A DNA stretch of 5,900 nucleotides, from positions 1-5,900 of the forward strand of contig SVLA01000123.1 in the NCBI GenBank assembly GCA_015068175.1, read 5' to 3'. The stretch comes from Oscillospiraceae bacterium (GTDB lineage Bacteria; Bacillota_A; Clostridia; Oscillospirales; Oscillospiraceae). The notes under the pieces were generated by a model. It was given only the letters and a program-made list of their open reading frames with translations, was not told the origin of the DNA and searched no databases. How positions within the stretch are numbered: the first letter of the stretch is position 1; each line of letters opens with the position of its first letter. Made by a program: the position numbers and the translations under genes. This document shows, piece after piece, positions 1 through 5,900 of this stretch.

Positions 1-46
1 CCTTCCCCCTGGGGGGAAGGTGGCACGGCAAATGCCGTGACGGATG
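1..46. repeat. Palindromic repeat unit 1 (two hairpins plus CGGATG)
   Basis: Non-coding element that begins at or before the window edge. Hairpin 1 pairs CCTTCCCCC (1-9) with GGGGGAAGG (12-20): a perfect 9-bp stem with a 2-base turn. A short TGG link follows. Hairpin 2 pairs CACGGC (24-29) with GCCGTG (34-39) around an AAAT loop. The unit then has A and the shared CGGATG box (41-46), and runs into GC-rich sequence (47-72) with no clear further structure. The same order of hairpin, link, hairpin and CGGATG recurs at 264-310. Function is unknown. It resembles intergenic repeats I recall from gut Clostridia, but that is memory, not a search result. Confidence 0.7.
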
Positions 47-73
47 AGGGGACCGCGGCGGCCTCCGGCCGCA

Positions 74-112
74 CCAAAGCCTTCTCCTGGAGGTGGTACT
101 CCGCGCAGCGGA
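74..112. repeat. Palindromic repeat unit 2, hairpin 1 incomplete
   Basis: Starts with a 20-base tract (74-93) identical to 264-283, which contains the left arm of hairpin 1 (CCTTCTCCT) and GGAGG. The right arm AGGAGAAGG found in the unit at 264 is not completed here; after GGAGG the sequence goes straight to TGGTAC. A second hairpin follows: TCCGC (100-104) and GCGGA (108-112) around GCA, the same GCA loop as in the units at 157 and 264. It is therefore either a unit that lost the right arm of hairpin 1 or a junction formed by rearrangement. No coding potential is seen. Confidence 0.55.
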
Positions 113-123
113 TCAAAATCCCA

Positions 124-144
124 ATGATTGCCGGGGGCAATCAT
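124..144. repeat. Perfect 9-bp hairpin in the inter-unit spacer
   Basis: ATGATTGCC (124-132) and GGCAATCAT (136-144) form a perfect inverted repeat with a GGG loop. It lies in the stretch 94-156, which separates the 20-base tract at 74-93 from the 78-base tract at 157-234; in the other copy these two tracts are only three bases apart. The stem is richer in AT than its surroundings and is not followed by a T run on either strand, so it does not look like an intrinsic terminator. Confidence 0.6.
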
Positions 145-156
145 ACCTTATCAAAT

Positions 157-234
157 AGGTGCCCCCGCAGGGGGCGGATGTGGTGTAGCCCCGCAGGGGC
201 GTCGCAATGGCGGTCATCCACCCGCGCGGCGGGA
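157..234. repeat. 78-bp direct repeat, copy A (unit 3)
   Basis: Matches 287-364 over 78 bases with three differences (203, 204 and 221 against 333, 334 and 351). It holds a GCCCCC/GGGGGC stem with a GCA loop (161-175), which runs into the CGGATG box, then a GCCCC/GGGGC stem with a GCA loop (188-200) and a CCGCGCGG self-complementary octamer (222-229). All three differences lie outside these stems. Compared with copy B it lacks the adjoining hairpin 1, whose left arm is 63 bases upstream at 74-93. After it, 235-263 contains a looser CGGCGC/GCGCCG inverted repeat (241-246 with 256-261). Confidence 0.8.
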
Positions 235-263
235 TCAAGCCGGCGCCCTACGATAGCGCCGCC

Positions 264-364
264 CCAAAGCCTTCTCCTGGAGGAGAAGGTGCCCCCGCAG
301 GGGGCGGATGTGGTGTAGCCCCGCAGGGGCGTTACAATGGCGGTCATCCAACCGCGCGGCGGGA
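264..364. repeat. Palindromic repeat unit 4, most complete (includes 78-bp copy B)
   Basis: The fullest unit in the window. Hairpin 1 pairs CCTTCTCCT (270-278) with AGGAGAAGG (281-289), perfect over 9 bp. Hairpin 2 pairs GCCCCC (291-296) with GGGGGC (300-305) and leads into CGGATG (305-310). Hairpin 3 pairs GCCCC (318-322) with GGGGC (326-330). The CCGCGCGG palindrome is at 352-359. Positions 287-364 are the partner of 157-234. The element lies downstream of the ftsH operon terminator, so it need not be part of the main operon transcript. The remaining bases 365-429 hold only a weak GACGGG/CCCGTC stem (405-421) and no gene that I can support. Confidence 0.8.
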
Positions 365-429
365 GACAGCCGTTTTTGTGATTTCGCGACCTCACGCCAC
401 AACAGACGGGTAATGCCCGTCCCCGTAAC

Positions 430-459
430 AAAAAGGGCGTGACCGGATCGGTCACGCCC
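430..459 (-). terminator. Intrinsic terminator of the ftsH operon
   Basis: Read on the minus strand, GGGCGTGACC (459-450) pairs perfectly with GGTCACGCCC (444-435) around a 5-base loop, and a run of five T follows directly (434-430). This is a 10-bp GC-rich stem plus U tract, starting 7 bases after the ftsH stop codon. It is the only clear rho-independent terminator seen for this strand and marks the likely 3' end of the transcript. Confidence 0.93.
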
Positions 460-466
460 CAATTCA

Positions 467-2335
<1,869 letters not shown>

Positions 2336-2345
2336 ATTTCCTTTA

Positions 2346-2351
2346 CTCCTT
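2346..2351 (-). promoter_or_regulatory. Ribosome binding site fixing the TTG start of ftsH
   Basis: On the minus strand AAGGAG (2351-2346) lies 10 bases before the TTG at 2335-2333. A second purine-rich AAAGG (2344-2340) is 4 bases away. No ATG or GTG in frame is near these sites, so they support initiation at TTG and hence the full N-terminal membrane anchor. Confidence 0.75.
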
Positions 2352-2353
2352 GA

Positions 2354-2893
2354 TCATTCATATGCTTCCGGTTTCAGAACGCCCACGTAGGGCAGATTCC
2401 GGTAGTGTTCATTAAAATCCAGACCGTAGCCCACCACGAACACGTTGGGGATCTCAAATCCCACATAGTCCGCCTTCAGGGTGATGCCCGGCTTTCTGCG
2501 GGAAGGTTTGTCCAGCAGGGTGCAGATCTTCACGGAAGCCGGTTCCTTCTCCATCAGATGATGATATACAAAATTCAGAGAGCTGCCGGTATCGTAAATA
2601 TCCTCCAGGATCAGCACATGGCGGCCCTTGATATTTTCGGACACGTCCCTCTTGACCACCATATGGCCGGTGGATTCCGTACCCGCATAGGACGAGACCC
2701 ACATAAAGTCCATCTGGCAGTGGGTGTTGATCTGACGGATCATGTCGGCGTAAAACACCACCACACCCTTCAGCACGCCCACCACGATGGGGTCCTTGTC
2801 CCGGTATTCCTCCGTGAGGATCCTGCCCAGTTCTTCAATGCGGCTGCGGATCTGCTCCTCGGTCAGCAGAACTTCCTGAATCATTTGCTCCAT
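2354..2893 (-). CDS. hpt: Hypoxanthine(-guanine) phosphoribosyltransferase
   Basis: Cytoplasmic purine salvage enzyme: hypoxanthine or guanine plus PRPP gives IMP or GMP plus pyrophosphate. Numbering from the first ATG at 2899 (181 residues), the LKG pyrophosphate loop is at 43-45 and the PRPP-binding signature ILEDIYDTGSSL at 97-108. E99 and D100 are the acidic pair and D103 the expected catalytic base. By alignment to the human enzyme from memory, K131, F154, V155 and D161 fit the base-binding positions. The end, GYGLDFNEHYRNLPYVGVL, is typical of bacterial Hpt. I prefer the second ATG (2893, 179 residues) because GGAGG is 7 bases from it but only 1 base from the ATG at 2899. The 2899 start would make an ATGA overlap with the tilS stop; the 2893 start leaves a 2-base gap. 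Either way coupling with tilS is likely. A xanthine-preferring enzyme is less likely, and base preference cannot be read from the sequence. Confidence 0.96.
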   Translation of the reverse strand: MEQMIQEVLLTEEQIRSRIEELGRILTEEYRDKDPIVVGVLKGVVVFYADMIRQINTHCQMDFMWVSSYAGTESTGHMVVKRDVSENIKGRHVLILEDIYDTGSSLNFVYHHLMEKEPASVKICTLLDKPSRRKPGITLKADYVGFEIPNVFVVGYGLDFNEHYRNLPYVGVLKPEAYE

Positions 2894-2895
2894 GC

Positions 2896-4179
2896 TCATT
2901 CCTCCGGTATTTCCGTTCTTTCTATTTGGATCCGGACCGCCGGCAGAATTTCCGCCGCTCTGTCCCGATCGATACCCATTTCAAAAACCGCCAGTACGCC
3001 CCGTTCATCGGCGATCACCGGCACCCGTGGCCGCTGATGGGCCGGGATCTTCCGGTCGATGAACAGTTTTTTGATCTCTTTGGACCCCCCGGCCAGGCGG
3101 ATCCGGTCTCCGGGCAAACGGCCGCGCAGGATCACCTGCCCCTCCGGGCAGACCGTAAACACCGTCCCCGTATTTTCAAGACACCGGGCCGGACCCACGG
3201 TGACCTTCACCCCCCATTGGGGCAGTTCCACCGTGCCTTCCGCCGGCAGCAAAACCGTCTCCGGCGCCGCCCGATCCTCCAGCTTCACCAGCCGGTCATA
3301 GTCCCGGGCCATGGTCACACCCCCGGGAAAATATCCCCGGGCCGAAGGCTTTTCCGAGAAGATCAACCCTTCCGCCAGGGCAATATGGGCCGCCTCCGGC
3401 TCTTTGACCCCGTTTTCCTTCAAAAACCGGGCCAGCATCCGGCCGCGGACCGCCGCCGGCATTGCCCGCAGAGTCTCCACATCCGGCAGAACGTCATAGT
3501 CTGCCATTTGTTCCAGCGCAGCTTCATCCTGCCGCAGCCGCAGGGCCATGGCCGACAAATTCTCCGCCAGGGAAGGATTTTCCTCCTTCAGCAAGGGCAT
3601 CACACGGTGCCGCAGGCGATTCCGCAGAAAATCATCCCCCGCATTGGAGGAATCCTCCACATGGGGCAGGCAATGTTCCCGCAAAAAATCCTCCACTTCC
3701 TGCCGGGTCACCGCCAGCATGGGCCGGATAATGTTCCCCCGCACCGGGGCGATGCCTCCCAGGCCCTTCAGCCCGGTGCCCCGCACCAAATGCAGCAATA
3801 CGGTCTCGGCGTTGTCGTCGGCGGTGTGCGCCGTGGCCACTTTGCCGTTGTAAGCCTCGAAGCAGCCGTACCGGGCCTCCCGGGCCGCCGCTTCCAGGCC
3901 CTTCTTCCCTGCCGCCACCCGGCTTTCCGCCAGGTGCAGAGGGATGTCCCACAGATGGCAGATATTCCGGACGAATTCCTGGTCCCGATCCGATTCCGCC
4001 CCCCGCAGATGATGATTGTAGTGCCAGGCTTCCACCGTGATCCCCAGTTTTTCCTTCAGCAAAAACAGAGCATACAGCAGGGCCGTGGAATCCGCGCCGC
4101 CGGAAAGAGCCACCGCCACCGTATCTCCGGGGCGCACCATTTCATACCGGCGCAGGAAGGCTTCCACTTTATTCAGCAT
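2896..4179 (-). CDS. tilS: tRNA(Ile)-lysidine synthase TilS
   Basis: Uses ATP and lysine to convert C34 of the CAU-anticodon tRNA-Ile to lysidine, so that it reads AUA and is charged with isoleucine; essential in most bacteria. The 427 residues fit the long form of the family. The N-terminal PP-loop ATPase domain has SGGADS (26-31), NHHLRG (55-60) and HTADDNAETVL (118-128), followed by EDSSNAGDDFLRNRLRH (175-191), which corresponds to the family's RNR-containing tRNA-contacting segment. A central helical region spans about 200-300. The C-terminal TilS domain is recognisable by RGRLPGDRIRL (352-362) and KKLFIDRKIPAHQRP (370-384). It starts with ATG inside the 3' end of dnaB (11-base overlap), with GGGAG 7 bases upstream. 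The tilS-hpt-ftsH order matches Bacillus and many Clostridia, which supports the assignment over other PP-loop enzymes such as TtcA. Confidence 0.97.
   Translation of the reverse strand: MLNKVEAFLRRYEMVRPGDTVAVALSGGADSTALLYALFLLKEKLGITVEAWHYNHHLRGAESDRDQEFVRNICHLWDIPLHLAESRVAAGKKGLEAAAREARYGCFEAYNGKVATAHTADDNAETVLLHLVRGTGLKGLGGIAPVRGNIIRPMLAVTRQEVEDFLREHCLPHVEDSSNAGDDFLRNRLRHRVMPLLKEENPSLAENLSAMALRLRQDEAALEQMADYDVLPDVETLRAMPAAVRGRMLARFLKENGVKEPEAAHIALAEGLIFSEKPSARGYFPGGVTMARDYDRLVKLEDRAAPETVLLPAEGTVELPQWGVKVTVGPARCLENTGTVFTVCPEGQVILRGRLPGDRIRLAGGSKEIKKLFIDRKIPAHQRPRVPVIADERGVLAVFEMGIDRDRAAEILPAVRIQIERTEIPEE
2901..2905 (-). promoter_or_regulatory. Ribosome binding site of hpt
   Basis: GGAGG (2905-2901, minus strand) sits inside the last codons of tilS. 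Spacing is 7 bases to the ATG at 2893 and 1 base to the ATG at 2899, so it favours the downstream start. Because it lies under translating tilS ribosomes, termination and re-initiation could couple the two genes. Confidence 0.75.
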
Positions 4180-5512
4180 GTTTCCACTCCCGATCGGAGA
4201 ACATCTGGTACTGGCCCACCCATTGCAGCTTCACCGTACCGGTCTCGCCGTGACGGTTCTTGGCCACGATGCACTCAGCCACGCCCTTCTCCTCGGTGTT
4301 TTCGTTGTAATATTCATCCCGGTACAGGAACATGACGCTGTCGGCGTCCTGCTCGATGGCGCCGGATTCTCTCAGGTCCGACAAAATAGGCCGCTTGTCG
4401 GTGCGGCTCTCCACCGCGCGGGACAACTGACTCAGGCAGATCACCGGCACATTCAGCTCCTTGGCCATGATCTTCAGGGCCCGGGAGATCTCACCCACCA
4501 CGGTCACGCGGTTGTCGCCGCCCTTGCCGTAGCCGCTGCCCTGCATGAGCTGCAGATAGTCGATGATCACAAGGCCCAAATTGTCCAGCCGGCGGCACTT
4601 GGCGTTGATGTCCGCTACCGTCACGGAGGGATTGTCGTCGATGCGGATATCGGTCTGGCTCAGCACCGATGCGGCCATGCTCAGCTTGGTCCATTCTTCC
4701 TCCGTCAGCTTGCCGGTGGCCAGCTTCTGCAGTTCGATGAAGCTCTCATTGGCCAGCAGACGCATCGCCAACTGCTCTTTGGACATTTCCAGGTTGAAGA
4801 TGGCCACGGTCTTGTCATATTTCTTGGCCACATTCACACCGATGTTCAATGCAAAGGCCGACTTACCCATGGCCGGACGGGCCGCCACCAGCAGCAGGTC
4901 CGACTTATTCAGGCCGTTGATCTTGGTATCCAGATCCCGCAGACCGGAGGACAGACCGGGAATGGCGGAATCGGACTGGCTCAACTCCGTCAGCCGGTCG
5001 AACACCTTCAGCATCACGCTGCCGATCCGCTCCAGGGAATCGCCCCGTTCGCCCTTACGCAGGGCGTAGATCTTCTTCTCCGCGTTTTCCAGCATCTCCG
5101 CCGGCGTACCCACCTGGGCGTGGACGCTTTCGGAAATATCGTCCGCCGCCTGGGCCAGGCCCCGGAGCATGGCCTTATCCCGAACGATGACGGCATACCG
5201 GGCCGCATTGGCCGCCGTGGGGGTGATCTCCATGAGCTGCAGGATGTAATCCCGGGAATTATCCCGATAGATGCCCAGTTCCCGCATCTTCTCCAGCACC
5301 GTCACCGGGTCAATGGTCTGGGAGAAATTGAACATGGTATAAATGGCCTCAAAGATCTCCCGGTTCTGCTGCAGATAAAAGTCCTCCGGCTTAACGATGC
5401 CGATGACCTCGGCCAGGCACCGGCTGTCAATAAGAATCGAGCCCAAAACCGCCTGTTCCGCCTCCAAAGAATAGGGCGGCTGTCGGTTCAGCAGATCCTC
5501 CTCCATTGCCAT
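4169..5512 (-). CDS. dnaB: Replicative DNA helicase DnaB (DnaC in Bacillus nomenclature)
   Basis: Hexameric ring helicase that unwinds the replication fork 5' to 3' and recruits primase. The open frame from ATG 5518 has 449 residues, normal for the family; numbering here uses that ATG. The N-terminal domain starts with PYSLEAEQAVLGSIL (15-29), followed by a linker to about 180. The RecA-like domain has Walker A ARPAMGKS (213-220), Walker B LVIIDYLQL (316-324), SQLSRAVESR (363-372), SDLRESGAIEQDAD (380-393) and KNRHGETGTV (420-429), where R422 is the expected arginine finger. No intein interrupts the Walker A or other motifs. Three ATGs lie close together (5518, 5512, 5506). AGGAG is 1 base from the first, 7 from the second and 13 from the third, so 5512 (447 residues) is preferred. 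It follows rplI by under 50 bases and overlaps tilS by 11. A RadA or phage helicase is unlikely given full-length similarity to cellular DnaB. Confidence 0.97.
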   Translation of the reverse strand: MAMEEDLLNRQPPYSLEAEQAVLGSILIDSRCLAEVIGIVKPEDFYLQQNREIFEAIYTMFNFSQTIDPVTVLEKMRELGIYRDNSRDYILQLMEITPTAANAARYAVIVRDKAMLRGLAQAADDISESVHAQVGTPAEMLENAEKKIYALRKGERGDSLERIGSVMLKVFDRLTELSQSDSAIPGLSSGLRDLDTKINGLNKSDLLLVAARPAMGKSAFALNIGVNVAKKYDKTVAIFNLEMSKEQLAMRLLANESFIELQKLATGKLTEEEWTKLSMAASVLSQTDIRIDDNPSVTVADINAKCRRLDNLGLVIIDYLQLMQGSGYGKGGDNRVTVVGEISRALKIMAKELNVPVICLSQLSRAVESRTDKRPILSDLRESGAIEQDADSVMFLYRDEYYNENTEEKGVAECIVAKNRHGETGTVKLQWVGQYQMFSDREWKHAE

Positions 5513-5519
5513 ATCCATT

Positions 5520-5524
5520 CTCCT
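5520..5524 (-). promoter_or_regulatory. Ribosome binding site of dnaB
   Basis: AGGAG (5524-5520, minus strand) within a purine-rich GAGAGGAGA stretch. Spacing of 7 bases to the ATG at 5512 is near ideal; 1 base to the ATG at 5518 is too short. It decides the start in favour of 5512. Confidence 0.75.
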
Positions 5525-5540
5525 CTCTAAATCTCTGCTT

Positions 5541-5556
5541 TGCGCCCGGCGGCGCA
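5541..5556 (-). other. Small hairpin between rplI and dnaB
   Basis: TGCGCC and GGCGCA pair over 6 bp around a 4-base loop, in the short gap between the rplI stop and the dnaB ribosome site. On the minus strand it is followed by AAGCAG rather than a T run, so it is not an intrinsic terminator. It could be an mRNA-processing or stability structure between the two genes, or simply chance in GC-rich sequence. Confidence 0.4.
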
Positions 5557-5561
5557 GGGGC

Positions 5562-5900
5562 TCATGCTTCCTCGATCTTCACGGTCAGGGGCGCATTGAT
5601 CTCGTAACCCAGCTTGCAGGTCACGGTGTAAGTGCCCACATTCTTGATATTCTCCGCCAGGACGATCTTCCGCTTATCCAGCTTCACGCCCTGCTTTTCC
5701 AGCGCCGCGGCGATTTCCGCATTGGTCACCGCGCCGAAGAGCCGGCCGGCGCCGCCGCCCTTGGCGGTCACCACCAGGGTCATGCCCCGCAGCTTGCCGG
5801 ACAGCTCCAGAGCCGCCGCCTTTTCCTTGGCGATCCGCTCCTGGGTGGCCTTGTCGTTCATCTTCATGGTGTTGATGGCATCGGGGGTTGCCTCAATGGC
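5562..5900 (-). CDS. rplI: 50S ribosomal protein L9 (partial, N-terminus outside window)
   Basis: Large-subunit protein that binds 23S rRNA near the base of the L1 stalk and helps maintain reading frame. The frame stays open to the window edge, giving 112 residues before TGA; the family has about 147-150, so roughly the first 36 (most of the N-terminal rRNA-binding domain) lie outside. The fragment opens with AIEATPDAINTMK, matching the end of the N domain, then the long connecting helix rich in Ala, Lys and Glu (about residues 12-40 of the fragment). The C-terminal domain follows, with LFGAVTNAEIAAALEKQG (54-71), LDKRKIVL (74-81) and a final NAPLTVKIEE. The ATG at 5867 is internal, not the start. 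rplI upstream of dnaB is a common bacterial arrangement. Confidence 0.96.
   Translation of the reverse strand, partial: AIEATPDAINTMKMNDKATQERIAKEKAAALELSGKLRGMTLVVTAKGGGAGRLFGAVTNAEIAAALEKQGVKLDKRKIVLAENIKNVGTYTVTCKLGYEINAPLTVKIEEA

Noticed and set aside
1..364. CRISPR array.
   Set aside because: The repeats are unequal in length and internally palindromic, the spacing is irregular, and there are no uniform spacers or cas genes in the window.
357..377. Possible plus-strand terminator: CGGC/GCCG followed by five T.
   Set aside because: The stem is only 4 bp with an 8-base loop, and there is no plus-strand gene in the window for it to end.
2336..2353. Promoter or terminator between hpt and ftsH.
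   Set aside because: The gap is 18 bases and is filled by the ftsH ribosome site; there is no room for a separate promoter and no hairpin.
4169..5518. Intein or phage-type helicase in dnaB.
   Set aside because: Walker A, Walker B and the downstream motifs are contiguous in a 449-residue frame of normal length, and the gene sits in a housekeeping operon.
5565..5867. Separate 101-residue gene starting at ATG 5867.
   Set aside because: The frame is open upstream to the window edge and the upstream residues match ribosomal protein L9, so this ATG is internal to rplI.

Overview
The window carries one leftward (minus-strand) block of conserved housekeeping genes, in transcription order rplI (5' end cut off by the window edge), dnaB, tilS, hpt and ftsH. 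An intrinsic terminator follows, then about 430 bases of non-coding, hairpin-rich repeat sequence at the left end. The tilS-hpt-ftsH order is a classic Firmicutes arrangement. The strong AGGAGG-type ribosome sites, the Gram-positive-like proteins and the high-GC, third-position-GC codon use suggest a GC-rich member of the Clostridia, plausibly an Oscillospiraceae/Ruminococcaceae-type gut bacterium. The family-level guess is inference: it rests on protein character and on the style of the repeats, which I recall from such genomes but cannot search here.

Right to left: 5900-5562 is the C-terminal three quarters of ribosomal protein L9. A 43-49 base gap with a small hairpin leads to the replicative helicase DnaB (about 5512-4169). 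dnaB overlaps tilS (4179-2896) by 11 bases. tilS is joined to hpt (about 2893 or 2899-2354) by an ATGA overlap or a 2-base gap, depending on the hpt start. After 18 bases, ftsH (2335-467) starts with TTG. No terminator-like structure with a T tract lies between the genes, so they look like one operon with translational coupling at dnaB/tilS and tilS/hpt. It ends at the terminator at 459-430.

The genes serve separate core functions: translation (L9), replication fork unwinding (DnaB), AUA decoding through tRNA-Ile2 lysidine modification (TilS), purine salvage (Hpt) and membrane protein quality control (FtsH). All motifs needed for activity are present. I see no frameshift, intein, fusion or truncation apart from the window edge.

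The least ordinary part is 1-364: four related units of a composite palindromic repeat. Each full unit is hairpin 1, a GTG-containing link, hairpin 2 and CGGATG. Two units share a 78-base tract with only three differences, all outside the strongest stems. Hairpin stems differ between units by paired changes that keep pairing intact, which points to selection on a folded form or to a family of palindromic mobile repeats. I see no novel protein-coding system in this window.
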